IMG/VR virus record: IMGVR_UViG_3300042154_002696
Coordinates: 1-64,000 of that record
Length of the DNA stretch: 64,000 bases
Reading direction: 5' to 3' (one strand)
DNA from: a virus
The position numbers and the translations under genes are program-made. The notes under the pieces are model-generated. The model did not search any database. It had not been told where the DNA came from and was given only the letters and a program-made list of their open reading frames with translations. Below, piece after piece: positions 48,326-57,730 of this stretch. The first letter of the stretch is position 1. Each line of letters begins with the position of its first letter.

Positions 48326-50179
48326 TTATGAGTTTAATAACTTATCCAATTCTTTTGAAATTTCTCCTAAAGAATCTTGTCCTTGTGATAAATTTAAGAA
48401 TCTTGAGTTCTCACCAAAATTACTTTCTAACAAAATATTCATATTAGCAATCTTAGATTCTGGTGTTACCTCACCTCCTGCTGGCGGTGGTGGTACCTCT
48501 CCTCCTTCAGGTGGTAATGGTGCTTCTCCTCCTGCAGGCGGAGGTGAGCTAAATGCTTCCATTCCTGTTGCTCCTCCTTCTTCACCTCCTCCTGTGGTTG
48601 CAGTTGCGGTTGCAGTACCTCCTGAATTATTACCATATAATTTATCAATATTATCAAATAAACCTGTTTTGGTGATAACGGTAGGAGTTGCTTTAAGTTC
48701 TTCTCCAACAGCTCTTTCAATTCTTTGTTGTTGTAAATCTAATCTGATTTCTTCGTCGGACCAATTAAAGATATGTTTTTTAGCCCAAGTTGAAGATGTT
48801 GCTTGAATACCGTTTCCTGGGTCGGCAACCAAATCTTTATATAATAACACTTTTTCTTTCCAAACGTCAATCTTTAATAAGTCTGCTTGGGTAGATGGAT
48901 TAGATAATCCTAATGTAAAGTTTTGTAATTCGTCTTCAAACCCTAATAAAAATAAGTGAACAATTGCAATCTTATTAAGTTCAGCAATCATACTTTTTTG
49001 AATTCTGTTAATTGTACGAGCAAAACGAATATCTTGTAATGATAAGTTTTTACCATCACCAACAACTTCCTCAAAACCTAAAAATGCTTTAGGAACACGA
49101 AGAGCCGTTAATAATTTCTTTTGGATATATTCTATATCAGCAATCTCTGATAGGTTTGTTGCTCCTGGTAATGTTGTAATTGGGTCTGGTGCTGCTGGGT
49201 CACGAACAGGAATAAAATAATCTTGGTCAACAGCCATTTGGTTGAATCTCATATCCACATTACCTGTCTTTGAATCTACAACTTGTTCTCTTTTAAACTT
49301 ATTGGCAACACGATTAACATACGCTTCAACATCATCGTCATTCATATTACCTACGAATACTTTGAACATTCTTCTTTCAGGTGCTCTTGAAGTTCTATAA
49401 ATTAACATCGCATCTTCAGATAATAATAATTGTTTCCAAATACGTCTTGCCTTTTCTAACATTGAAGTACCATAAGGAAGTTTTCTATCGTCACCCAATA
49501 ATCTAAAGTGACCGACTTCCCACGATTGGAACTCCATATTTCTATTTTTCCAAGTAAAGTGAAGAGCTTTTTTGTTCTCGTCTTTTTCTAAGGTGATATC
49601 TGTGGTAATTCTTGCACTAACACCAATTTCGTGACGTTCAATTTCAATTGTCGGTAATTGTTGACAACCAATAATACCTTTTTCAGGGTCTAATTTTAAA
49701 TAGATAAAATTATCACCATACTTACAAGTATTTCTTGTCCACATCGGTAGGTTGGTATTAATATCTAAGTTATTGTTAAATAAATCCGCTAATACTGATT
49801 TTATACGTTTTGATTCAGAATAAATTTGAAGAATAAAACCATCTTCGTTTGTGGTTGTTGATTCTTCTGCATAAATGTCTAATGCTGCAGAAATCTCAGG
49901 GGTATACTCCATTGATTCGTAATCATATTGAGCGGATAACCTTGACGGTTCATAATAAATCGCTTGGGAATATAAATTGTTTTCAACCTTTGCCCATTGA
50001 TTTGTTAAATAAAATGTTTGTTGTGCTTGAAGTTTTTCTCTTTCAAAATCGTCACGATTTGTTGTACGTAGAAGTTCAGTTTTGTCAAACTTAAATGTAG
50101 GATAATCCTGTTTTAATAATGAGTTTGGTCCAAATGTTTTGGACAACCTCTGCCATACTGTTGAATTATTATCGCTCAT
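48326..50179 (-). CDS. Portal protein, gp20-like
   Basis: 617 residues, ATG at 50179. gp20-type features: SRLSAQYDYESMEYTPEISA and ALDIYAEESTT near the start, then CKYGDNFIYLKLDPEKGIIG, RKLPYGTSMLEKARRIWKQL, and RAPERRMFKVFVGNM, then QKKLLTALRVPKAFLGFEE. These are typical of T4-type portals, which form the dodecameric vertex for DNA entry. The last 80 residues are a Gly/Pro-rich tail (PPPAGGEAPLPPEGGE) not found in T4. The box at 50208 precedes it. Confidence 0.92.
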   Translation of the reverse strand: MSDNNSTVWQRLSKTFGPNSLLKQDYPTFKFDKTELLRTTNRDDFEREKLQAQQTFYLTNQWAKVENNLYSQAIYYEPSRLSAQYDYESMEYTPEISAALDIYAEESTTTNEDGFILQIYSESKRIKSVLADLFNNNLDINTNLPMWTRNTCKYGDNFIYLKLDPEKGIIGCQQLPTIEIERHEIGVSARITTDITLEKDENKKALHFTWKNRNMEFQSWEVGHFRLLGDDRKLPYGTSMLEKARRIWKQLLLSEDAMLIYRTSRAPERRMFKVFVGNMNDDDVEAYVNRVANKFKREQVVDSKTGNVDMRFNQMAVDQDYFIPVRDPAAPDPITTLPGATNLSEIADIEYIQKKLLTALRVPKAFLGFEEVVGDGKNLSLQDIRFARTINRIQKSMIAELNKIAIVHLFLLGFEDELQNFTLGLSNPSTQADLLKIDVWKEKVLLYKDLVADPGNGIQATSSTWAKKHIFNWSDEEIRLDLQQQRIERAVGEELKATPTVITKTGLFDNIDKLYGNNSGGTATATATTGGGEEGGATGMEAFSSPPPAGGEAPLPPEGGEVPPPPAGGEVTPESKIANMNILLESNFGENSRFLNLSQGQDSLGEISKELDKLLNS

Positions 50180-50207
50180 ACTCTAAATTTACTAATTACC
50201 TTGATAA

Positions 50208-50215
50208 TATAAATA
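50208..50215 (-). promoter_or_regulatory. Late-motif box TATTTATA (portal)
   Basis: TATTTATA on the minus strand just past the terminase stop, 28 nt before the portal ATG at 50179. Confidence 0.5.
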
Positions 50216-50216
50216 G

Positions 50217-51980
50217 TTAGCGAGCACCAAATAACCATCCATATTTTTGGTAATCGGCTTTAGTAGCTGCACCATTATTGTTCAAAGTATTATCTCTACC
50301 CATTTGTGGTATCAATGGGTTAAAGAATTCTGATGAATTTTTATTTTCATTTACCGTAGTCGCCCAAGAATTTATCATAGCCTTTGTATGATTGGTTACT
50401 TTCTCTAAAGATTGAAAAGATTTTTCGGCAACATACAATGCCATTGAAACCCCCATGATACAGTCGTCGTGATGATTTTTTTGATGGTCAGGTCTTCCGT
50501 TAATATAAATGAAAGTATTCATTTCATTATACAATCGGTTTGAATACACTTTAAATCCGTGTCTTACATTTTCTTCAAATGCGGATATGATTTGAACTCT
50601 TTTTGAGTTAAAGTTAATCCCCGGTATTTTGTCGTTAATTTTTGGGTCCCATTTCCATTTATTCGTGGTATCAACATTATCAACATATAAACCACCTTGA
50701 TAACTTAATTCTTGGAGTTTTCTTGCCGTAGAAATACCCATACCCCCCGTGATATCAATAACACAATAGGCGTTATACATTGTTCCCCACTTATAAGCAA
50801 TCTCTGCCAATACATCTGGTGGAACCTTGGCAACATATTCCAATACCTGTTCTCTTTCGTCAAAATCGATGATTTGAATACACGAGAAATCCTCAGAGTC
50901 ACCACGGGATACATCCACACCCATAACATACTTATGTCCGTTTACAGGTTCTTTAAATATCCATAACGAACCACCCATCAGTTTAGCTTGGGGGTCACGT
51001 AATGTGTTTTTGGCAATATCTTGCATCAATTCAGATTCAAATACGTTATCACCTGAACCTAAGAAGTCACACTCTAACTCCTGAGCAACCTTTCTCCTAT
51101 CAAATTTTAACTTTTTAACCATACCCTCAAACCAAGATGAGCATGGTTTATATCCTTGAGCAATATAGTCGGTTACAACTGAATGGTCTCTTTCATATGG
51201 GTTTTCCATAGATAAATCAATCACATCTTTAGTTGTATATTCTTCTCGATTTAATAGAAAGTGAACCAAATCATTAGTTTTAACCATATACAAATCTTTT
51301 GTATATCTTGGGTCACGATACCAAAACATCTCAGATATTTTGAAATCGTTCATATTTCTTAATGATTGGTCGTAAATCTCATAATAAATTGCATCGTATC
51401 CGTTTGGTGTGGATACAACAATAACTTTACCACCCGTAGATAGTGAAGCCATACAGGCAGACCAGAAATCTCCGTCTGCTTCAATAAACGCCGCCTCGTC
51501 AAATATAAGGATTGTTGGAGTATAACCCCTCAAAGCATCCTTTGATGTTGCAACGGCTTTAACTTCACAATCGTTAGTTAACTTAAAATGTCTTTGTGAA
51601 TTTTTTTCTTTTGAGAACCCTATTCCGACCCATGGAGGCCATTGTTCTGTAAAGTTTCTAATTTTGTTAGCCATCTCGACGGATGTATCTAACTTATTGG
51701 CAATGATTAGGATTTTTTCGGGTTTGTTCTTTTTGGCAAACACCAATTTTTTTGATGCCCATGCAGCGGTAACTGTTGTTACACCCGCCTGACGATACTT
51801 TAACGCAATATTTTCATTGAATTTATCGTAATCATCTATTAAACTAACTTGGTCGGGGAATAAGTCCAAAGGGACATATTTGGATACGGTATTATCGTAT
51901 GTTTGTAAGTAGGTACGAAGTGCATAAGGAGTATTCCTCATACACTTCGTAGCTTCAATTATTAATTGTTCTTTATTCAC
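50217..51980 (-). CDS. Terminase large subunit, gp17-like
   Basis: 587 residues from GTG at 51980; an ATG at 51941 is the alternative. An upstream ATG at 51988 is out of frame and stops at once. ATPase: Walker A-like KYRQAGVTTVTAAW, Walker B TILIFDEAAFIEADG, coupling SLSTGGKVIVVSTPNG. Nuclease: MGVDVSRGDSEDFSC, YCVIDITGGMG and NHHDDCIMGVSMAL give the three acidic groups of the RNase H-like fold. It drives DNA packaging and cuts concatemers. Gene order to portal matches T4 with portal next. Confidence 0.95.
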   Translation of the reverse strand: MNKEQLIIEATKCMRNTPYALRTYLQTYDNTVSKYVPLDLFPDQVSLIDDYDKFNENIALKYRQAGVTTVTAAWASKKLVFAKKNKPEKILIIANKLDTSVEMANKIRNFTEQWPPWVGIGFSKEKNSQRHFKLTNDCEVKAVATSKDALRGYTPTILIFDEAAFIEADGDFWSACMASLSTGGKVIVVSTPNGYDAIYYEIYDQSLRNMNDFKISEMFWYRDPRYTKDLYMVKTNDLVHFLLNREEYTTKDVIDLSMENPYERDHSVVTDYIAQGYKPCSSWFEGMVKKLKFDRRKVAQELECDFLGSGDNVFESELMQDIAKNTLRDPQAKLMGGSLWIFKEPVNGHKYVMGVDVSRGDSEDFSCIQIIDFDEREQVLEYVAKVPPDVLAEIAYKWGTMYNAYCVIDITGGMGISTARKLQELSYQGGLYVDNVDTTNKWKWDPKINDKIPGINFNSKRVQIISAFEENVRHGFKVYSNRLYNEMNTFIYINGRPDHQKNHHDDCIMGVSMALYVAEKSFQSLEKVTNHTKAMINSWATTVNENKNSSEFFNPLIPQMGRDNTLNNNGAATKADYQKYGWLFGAR

Positions 51981-51987
51981 AAAGACA

Positions 51988-53289
51988 TTAGTCCTTTGGA
52001 GGTAGTATTATGTTTAAAGACCCTAAGAAATCTTCAAAACCATCATCATCATTATCAGAGTTAATATTTTCCTCTTCTTTATAACTCTCAAACTCTTCTT
52101 TCATTGTCATAGCTTCTTTCATAATTTCCTTAAATTTTGAAGTTGCTTTGGCAACATTAGATGGATTTTTATCGTCAATTGCATTTCCCATAAGTTTCAA
52201 AAACTCTTGAGCTGGTATTTGATATAATAAAGTTCTAAAAAAGGGTGATAACCCTTTATTTTTTTCTTCAAATAATTCATTTGGTAATGCCATTCTGAAT
52301 TTCTCCACAATTGGAGGTCCAATTCTTAATTGCATTGGTTCATTAGGTAAAGTATCAGTTTGACCTTTAACTTTTTCACGCATTACTGGGTCTTGTGATT
52401 GTCCGTGTCTACCTACAGCGGCTTCAAATCCTTTAACTAATTCATGACATAAAATTGGAAAAATTAATCCTGTTGCAATAATTTTAGTATCAGGTTGATA
52501 TTCACCTTCTTCACCACCTTCATCTTCATCGGCGTCGTCCATTTCAGATTTACCTGCAACACCTTGACCAGTTTGACTCATCATTTCAATCATTTGTTCC
52601 ATAGTAAAATACATGAAATCATTAATTGCCATAATACCCAAATAATCTCTATATAAAGAAGGGTCAATTGCATCTAATTGTGCTTTAACTTCAGGTTTTT
52701 GGAAAAGGAAATGTCCTTTTTTTGCAAAACCTTGTATCATTGCATTAATAATATTTCTCTTATGTTTTTCTAATTCAAAAATTTCTTCATCAGTTAAATC
52801 TTCAACATCAAATGACGGTATTTCAAAGGAATCTTCTTTTTCTTCATCGTCATCCTCTTCTTCTTTATCATCTTCAGGTTCAAGTCTAAAATTATCCGCA
52901 TTTGGCATACCTAAACTAGCCTCAATTTGATACCAATCTCTATCCGCTTCAGTTTCTTCTAAAGAAGCTTCAATTGCCAATTCAATTAACTCGTCGGTAT
53001 GAGCACTTTCAATTCTCATTACGTTAGAAAGTTTTCCCATCATTTCTTGATAAACCATTCCTTGTACTTGTTTAGAACTAAGGTCTTGAATACCAGTAAC
53101 TTGTCTTAATTTGTTTGCAACTTCTTGAAACCTACCACTAACTAATCTTTCTACATCAGCAGGACCATTTTTCAATGCAGGGTTATTAGCATATATATTC
53201 TCAGGACTACCCAATTTTCTTTCTAAATTTGGGTCCATTCTTTCGGGAGTATTCCCGTAATCTATTTGTTCATTAAATCTTTTTGCCAT
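51988..53289 (-). CDS. Unknown protein upstream of terminase
   Basis: 433 residues, ATG at 53289. Mostly helical: GRFQEVANKLRQVTGIQDL, HTDELIELAIEASLEETEAD, a strongly acidic stretch (EPEDDKEEEDDDEEKED), then HKRNIINAMIQGFAKKGHFL and GIMAINDFMYFTMEQMIEM, and an acidic tail. Charged linkers suggest a virion or packaging-associated protein. It ends 7 nt before the terminase start. No family recognised; it could be a small-terminase-like or head-completion protein, but there is no direct motif. Confidence 0.6.
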   Translation of the reverse strand: MAKRFNEQIDYGNTPERMDPNLERKLGSPENIYANNPALKNGPADVERLVSGRFQEVANKLRQVTGIQDLSSKQVQGMVYQEMMGKLSNVMRIESAHTDELIELAIEASLEETEADRDWYQIEASLGMPNADNFRLEPEDDKEEEDDDEEKEDSFEIPSFDVEDLTDEEIFELEKHKRNIINAMIQGFAKKGHFLFQKPEVKAQLDAIDPSLYRDYLGIMAINDFMYFTMEQMIEMMSQTGQGVAGKSEMDDADEDEGGEEGEYQPDTKIIATGLIFPILCHELVKGFEAAVGRHGQSQDPVMREKVKGQTDTLPNEPMQLRIGPPIVEKFRMALPNELFEEKNKGLSPFFRTLLYQIPAQEFLKLMGNAIDDKNPSNVAKATSKFKEIMKEAMTMKEEFESYKEEENINSDNDDDGFEDFLGSLNIILPPKD

Positions 53290-53292
53290 ATT

Positions 53293-54120
53293 TTATTTTT
53301 CTATTAATTTCATAATTGCATCAATAATATTATCCTTTGCCTGTTCAGGAGAAATTGCTCTTGGTGCTTCCTTTTCACCTGGATGTGGATTTTGACCTGG
53401 ATGAGCAGGTCTTGTTCTTGGTTTTGTTGTAGGTTTTGTTATCGGTTCTTTTACAGGAGCAGTTGTTGATTCTTTAGTTTCACTTTTTTTTGCTCTTGGA
53501 GCTTCCTTTTCACCTGGATGTGGATTTTTACCAGGATGAGCGGGTCTTGTTCTTGGTTTTGTTGTAGGTTTTGTTATTGGTTCTTTTACAGGAGCAGTTG
53601 TTGATGTCTCCGAAATAACTTTTAATAAGTCACCTTTTGTAATTCTAGGGGGTAAATGTTTTTCCACGATTTTTTCTATTTGAGATTCTAGGAACAAAGA
53701 TACGGGATTTTTTCCTTCTTTCAATTGTTTTTTTACAGACATTACACATCTTTCCCATTTTCTTGATTTTTTAGGACCAACTTGGGCGTGGCAAATAGCC
53801 CAAGGATTTGGACCACTTTCATTTTCTTTTTCAAAGATACCCATTCCATCATCTGTTGCATCTGGGTCTTGGGTTACATTTAATGTGTCATCTTCCTCAA
53901 GTTCTTTTTCAGTCATAGTAACATTAACTCCTTGAGAATTTAAATTTTTAGCGATTTGTGATGCCGCAGGATTTTTACTACTAACCATTGTAGTACCTTT
54001 AGATTGTTCCCCCAATAATTTAGAGTGTAATAAATCAACTTGTGATTCGGTTAATTTACTAACTGTTTTTGAGGATAATCCTTTTTCAATTAGTTGTAAT
54101 GCTTTTCTATTAATTTTCAT
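53293..54120 (-). CDS. Unknown protein with Pro/Lys tandem repeats
   Basis: 275 residues from the ATG at 54120; a TTG at 54138 would overlap further and is rejected. N-terminal helices (KALQLIEKGLSSKTVSKLTE) are followed by NPWAICHAQVGPKKSRKWER, a phage-type block with two Cys, and FLESQIEKIVEKHLPPRITKG. Then two near-identical 37-38-residue repeats (TTAPVKEPITKPTTKPRTRP, AHPGKNPHPGEKEAPRA) lie at about residues 182-219 and 225-262. The repeats are Pro/Lys-rich, so likely extended and DNA- or protein-binding. The gene is between two other unknowns in the packaging operon. Role unclear. Confidence 0.6.
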   Translation of the reverse strand: MKINRKALQLIEKGLSSKTVSKLTESQVDLLHSKLLGEQSKGTTMVSSKNPAASQIAKNLNSQGVNVTMTEKELEEDDTLNVTQDPDATDDGMGIFEKENESGPNPWAICHAQVGPKKSRKWERCVMSVKKQLKEGKNPVSLFLESQIEKIVEKHLPPRITKGDLLKVISETSTTAPVKEPITKPTTKPRTRPAHPGKNPHPGEKEAPRAKKSETKESTTAPVKEPITKPTTKPRTRPAHPGQNPHPGEKEAPRAISPEQAKDNIIDAIMKLIEK

Positions 54121-54505
54121 ATACCAATTTTTTTTCAAATTCTAATACCAAATCTCTTTCGTATAGTTTATCTTTAATTTCTTCTTCAGTGTTTCCAAAT
54201 CTAAAAACAATTCTTTTTTGTTCTTCAGATTCTTCTGTCTCCCATGCTAATGCGACAACATCATCCATTGAGTCTATCATACAAAAAAAATCGGAGTTCT
54301 GAATTAATTCCAATTTTAAATCGGTATTTCTCAGGACCCCTACTTTCTTAATATATTGTATTTCAGGTGGAGTTGGATATCCATTGGAAGGTTTGTTATC
54401 CCAACTGTCTCCCCAAACATCCAAACTATCTGAAAAAATGAATTCATATAAATTATCTCCCTTATAGTTAGGACCTAGTCCATTCACATAAGTTAAATAA
54501 CTCAT
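54110..54505 (-). CDS. Unknown protein
   Basis: 131 residues, ATG at 54503-54505. The start YLTYVNGLGPNYKGDNLYEF, then IFSDSLDVWGDSWDN and PTPPEIQYIKKVGVLRN have an ordered alpha/beta look; the middle SDFFCMIDSMDDVVALAWE and the end LYERDLVLEFEKK complete it. Overlaps the next gene by 11 nt and the previous by 4 nt. Found between virion-type genes, likely a small virion or assembly protein; no family known to me. Confidence 0.6.
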   Translation of the reverse strand: MSYLTYVNGLGPNYKGDNLYEFIFSDSLDVWGDSWDNKPSNGYPTPPEIQYIKKVGVLRNTDLKLELIQNSDFFCMIDSMDDVVALAWETEESEEQKRIVFRFGNTEEEIKDKLYERDLVLEFEKKLVYEN

Positions 54506-55740
54506 AAAATTTCTCCGTTAGTTGTAATTCTTACTTGACCTGATTTAGTTTCAAAAACTAAATTCTTTTTATTAGTAACTCCAACAAATTTAGAATTAAT
54601 ATTTTTTTCTAAAAATCTTTTAGCAGCCAATTCTTGTTCAATAGTTTCAGTCATTTTAACAACTGATTCCATAATTTGATTAACAACCGCTTTTTTCTTT
54701 GAAACTTCTTGAATTTGTTTTTCTTTACCTTCTCTAATTTCTTTTTTTGAAACCTCAAAATATTTTGAAATTACTTTGTCAACTTTTGATTCACCAAAGA
54801 TGCTATCAAAGATTGACCCGTTACCGTAATCCATTTCTTCCATTTCAGATTCAACTGGAACGTCCATATCTGCTTGAATATCTTCAACTTCAGTATCGTC
54901 AGTCATATCTTCACCGCCCATATCATCAGACATATCTTCACCTTCCATGTCATCTTCTTCAAATTTAGACATAATATCTTCTTTATCTTCTTCTGATAAA
55001 GAACTTAACTCTAATGAAGATAATACCATATTGATAACATATTTAATGTCTTCAGATGTCATTCCTTCTTGAGAATCAAGGGTTCTAATTTTTTGAGTTA
55101 GTTTACCTGTAAGTTTTTGAATGGTTTTAAATGTAACTGTATCACCTTCATCTCCTGTTGGCTCTTCAATTTCAACATCAGTTTCAACGTCCATATCTTC
55201 CATTCCCATATCTTCCATTCCCATATCTTCCGTTCCCATATCTTCCATTCCCATATCTTCTCCACCTTCAATTGGTGATGGAGGTAATTCAGGACTTGGT
55301 ACCGCTGGCGGTGCAGCAGGTGGTGCCATAGGAGCCTCCATTTCAGGAGCTGGTGCTGGTTTTGGAGTTTTTAAGGTAAATCTTTTTTGTTCACCGTATA
55401 ATGAAACACCTTCCTCATTTTCGTTGAGTCTGTTTAACTCTCCTGCCACAAGGTTTAATCTTTTAAATGCCTGTGAATATGAAGAATAGTATTTTCTGTT
55501 CTTCATTGGTTCAAGATAATCAGTTTCTGATTCAGAAATTGTTTTCTTAATAATATAACCTTGTCTTTCTTTGACAATTTCATATTTGTTTCCATCAGCA
55601 AGAGATATTGAATACTCTGACTTTGCATTTTCATTTATAGTTTGTGGAATTATTTCTTTAAATCGAGCAATTTCCATAATTCTTTTTATTTTATCATCGC
55701 CTGTTAGTTTTTCACTACCAATTGGTTTTAAGTTTGACAT
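54502..55740 (-). CDS. Acidic virion/core-type protein with Met-Glu-Asp repeats
   Basis: 412 residues, ATG at 55740. A folded N-terminus (ADGNKYEIVKERQGYIIKK), a Pro/Ala linker (PAPAPEMEAPMAPPAAPP), then repeats of GMEDM and EDMG type at about residues 162-182, then an acidic stretch and a C-terminal helical/beta part (FVGVTNKKNLVFETKSGQVR). The acidic composition resembles the scaffold protein at 44223. It may be a prohead core or internal virion protein. It heads the packaging gene run without a visible late box. Confidence 0.62.
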   Translation of the reverse strand: MSNLKPIGSEKLTGDDKIKRIMEIARFKEIIPQTINENAKSEYSISLADGNKYEIVKERQGYIIKKTISESETDYLEPMKNRKYYSSYSQAFKRLNLVAGELNRLNENEEGVSLYGEQKRFTLKTPKPAPAPEMEAPMAPPAAPPAVPSPELPPSPIEGGEDMGMEDMGTEDMGMEDMGMEDMDVETDVEIEEPTGDEGDTVTFKTIQKLTGKLTQKIRTLDSQEGMTSEDIKYVINMVLSSLELSSLSEEDKEDIMSKFEEDDMEGEDMSDDMGGEDMTDDTEVEDIQADMDVPVESEMEEMDYGNGSIFDSIFGESKVDKVISKYFEVSKKEIREGKEKQIQEVSKKKAVVNQIMESVVKMTETIEQELAAKRFLEKNINSKFVGVTNKKNLVFETKSGQVRITTNGEIL

Positions 55741-55761
55741 ATTATTTGTTATTTTGTTTTT

Positions 55762-56922
55762 TTAATTATTTAATCCGTTAAATCCACCTAATGTGATTCC
55801 GTTTAATTGTGCATATGGTACTCCATTTGCGTCTGTGAATATTGGGTGAGGTGCTGTCGTACCTGATGGATTCATTTCTGTTCCTCCACTAACATTACCT
55901 AACATTGCAATAGTATACTCGTATTGTACGTCAACACCAATTCCTGAAAAAGGATATTGTGATGGTGTAGGTGTTGGGGTTTTAGTGTTAGTTGGAGTTA
56001 CTGTTGGAGTTACTGTTGGAGTTGAGGTTCTAGTTGGAGTTACAGTTGGAGTCGCCGTTTTAGTTGGAGTTACTGTTGAAGTTACTGTTGGAGTTGCCGT
56101 TTTAGTTGGGGTTATTGTTTGAGTTGGTGTTGTGGTTGTTGTTGGAGTATTTGTTGGCGTTTTAGTTGGCGTTGTTGTTGTAGTAGGAGTAACCGTCGAA
56201 GTTTGAGTTGATGTAACTGTCGGTGTTGCGGTTTTTGTAGGAGTAACTGTTGGTGTTGCGGTTTTTGTAGGAGTAACTGTTGGTGTTGCGGTTTTTGTAG
56301 GAGTTACCGTTGAAGTAACTGTTGGTGTTGGTGTTGGTAATGGACATGTTCCGATTGAAGTATAAGTTCCATTACCTAATATAATAGTAATTTCTTGACC
56401 ACAGTTAATTATTGTCTGATAGGCTCCTACTTGAACTTGGTAATTAAAACCATTGCAATCTTTAACAATAAAAGTGGTATTACCTGACCCCCCGTATAAT
56501 TCATATGTTTTACATACATTAGGCGTATTACTTGGAGTTACTGATATTGTTGGAGTAACTGTTGGTGTAGGTGTTTGTGTTGCAGTTTTTGTTGGTGTAA
56601 CTGTTGGCGTAGCGGTTTTTGTTGGAGTTGGTGTGGGTGTTTGACTTGATGGTGTAACTGTTGGTGTTGGAGTCGGTGTTGGTGTTGGATTTGCAGATAA
56701 ACAAGTAGAACAATCAGTATAATCTATTGACATGGTTGCAACCGTGTCTGCAGCCGTAGCAGGTTCTGCATTATCAATAATATCATAACATCCTGGTGCT
56801 GTTGCTCCATTAAATGTTAAATAATAATTACCATTTACCGCTGGTAATGCTGAACTATTAAAGTCAACTAATATTGATGCTCCTCCCGAACAAGGACCTA
56901 TAAGATATGTTACTAATGCCAT
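55762..56922 (-). CDS. Thr/Pro-repeat virion protein
   Basis: 386 residues, ATG at 56922. Two small Cys-containing domains (residues 1-about 78, 130-195) and a C-terminal part (FSGIGVDVQYEYTIAMLGNV) are joined by long TPT(P/V)T and TKTATPTVTP repeats (about 79-130 and 196-330). Such mucin-like linkers are extended and often O-glycosylated. The same linker type occurs in the 892-residue protein at 9829. Probably a virion fibre or decoration protein. The TATTTATT box is 12 nt before its ATG. Confidence 0.75.
   Translation of the reverse strand: MALVTYLIGPCSGGASILVDFNSSALPAVNGNYYLTFNGATAPGCYDIIDNAEPATAADTVATMSIDYTDCSTCLSANPTPTPTPTPTVTPSSQTPTPTPTKTATPTVTPTKTATQTPTPTVTPTISVTPSNTPNVCKTYELYGGSGNTTFIVKDCNGFNYQVQVGAYQTIINCGQEITIILGNGTYTSIGTCPLPTPTPTVTSTVTPTKTATPTVTPTKTATPTVTPTKTATPTVTSTQTSTVTPTTTTTPTKTPTNTPTTTTTPTQTITPTKTATPTVTSTVTPTKTATPTVTPTRTSTPTVTPTVTPTNTKTPTPTPSQYPFSGIGVDVQYEYTIAMLGNVSGGTEMNPSGTTAPHPIFTDANGVPYAQLNGITLGGFNGLNN
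55975..56700 (-). repeat. TPTVTP-coding repeat tracts
   Basis: Short imperfect repeats encoding Thr/Pro/Val/Lys units (plus-strand words such as GTTGGAGTTACT and GTAGGAGTAACT) fill about 55975-56340 and 56530-56690. A similar tract lies in the gene at 9829, about 10440-10645. Confidence 0.8.
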
Positions 56923-56934
56923 TTTATTTTTCTA

Positions 56935-56942
56935 AATAAATA
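56935..56942 (-). promoter_or_regulatory. Late-motif box TATTTATT
   Basis: TATTTATT on the minus strand, 12 nt before the ATG at 56922. Confidence 0.45.
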
Positions 56943-56965
56943 TATGATTTATACGAATAATTTAA

Positions 56966-57709
56966 CTAATCTTGAATTGTTCTTTCAACTGACAATTCTT
57001 TATCCTTAATTTTAGTTTTTTCATCAAAAAGTTTTCCGATGTGACCTGACCTTCTTAGATACTTGAAAACCAAATTTTCATAAGAAAATTCACCATCTTT
57101 TTCTAATCCTGATTGTCTATAGTCCTTTAACTTATCTTTTAATTTTTTTAACTTTTTGGTGTCCCCATCAACTTTAGATTCCTCAATTGCATCATCAATT
57201 TTATCTGTCCAACTTTTTATTTTGGTTTTTAAAACAGACATATCAATATTTTTATGAGTTTTTGTTGGAACGTGTACCCATTCATCATTCATAACGGAAT
57301 ATACTCCATCACTATTTGCCTCATCAGACGCAGGTTGAGCATAAACCTCAACATCGTATCCGAAGATTTTGATGTTGTGTTTGTCATTAAAAAGTTTTTT
57401 CTTTAAATCAAAAAGTTCTTTATAAAGTTCTTCTTGTTTTCCGTATCTTTCAAAATCAACAATAACGTGTAAGTCAAAGTCAGAGAATTCTGACCAATTG
57501 AAATTTACTAAAGAACCCATAAAAAAAATATCTTCAACAAAAACATCTTCGCCCAAATCTTCAATAAACTCTTCAGCAATACGCATAAGAGCTTTTCTAA
57601 CCTTTGGAACCATAGTTGCCTTTTTGGGGTCTTCAGAATTTTCCCAAACTTTTGGGTTTAAAGTATCCTTTATTGAAAAGCTATCAAGAATTTTTTGAGA
57701 ATTATTCAT
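56966..57709 (-). CDS. Nucleotidyltransferase-fold protein
   Basis: 247 residues, ATG at 57709. Residues about 60-82 read FFMGSLVNFNWSEFSDFDLHV, the hG(G/S)x9-13DhDh signature of the polymerase-beta-type nucleotidyltransferase fold; a further acidic strand GYDVEVYAQ supplies the third acid. The C-terminal half is helical and Lys-rich (VDGDTKKLKKLKDKLKDY). Targets of such enzymes include tRNA ends, proteins and antibiotics. Similar genes occur in T4-like marine phages with no assigned role. The AATAAATA context before the ATG gives a TATTTATT box. Confidence 0.72.
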   Translation of the reverse strand: MNNSQKILDSFSIKDTLNPKVWENSEDPKKATMVPKVRKALMRIAEEFIEDLGEDVFVEDIFFMGSLVNFNWSEFSDFDLHVIVDFERYGKQEELYKELFDLKKKLFNDKHNIKIFGYDVEVYAQPASDEANSDGVYSVMNDEWVHVPTKTHKNIDMSVLKTKIKSWTDKIDDAIEESKVDGDTKKLKKLKDKLKDYRQSGLEKDGEFSYENLVFKYLRRSGHIGKLFDEKTKIKDKELSVERTIQD

Positions 57710-57713
57710 CCTT

Positions 57714-57721
57714 AATAAATA
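57714..57721 (-). promoter_or_regulatory. Late-motif box TATTTATT
   Basis: TATTTATT on the minus strand, 4 nt before the ATG at 57709. Confidence 0.42.
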
Positions 57722-57730
57722 GTAGGATGC

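Noticed and set aside
54985-55300. Plus-strand Ser/Ile-rich frame opposite the acidic protein gene.
   Set aside because: Complement of Met-Glu-Asp repeat codons; no start signal and low-complexity product.
55975-56700. Repeats here and in the collagen gene as a CRISPR array.
   Set aside because: Repeats are short, in frame, code for protein and have no unique spacers.
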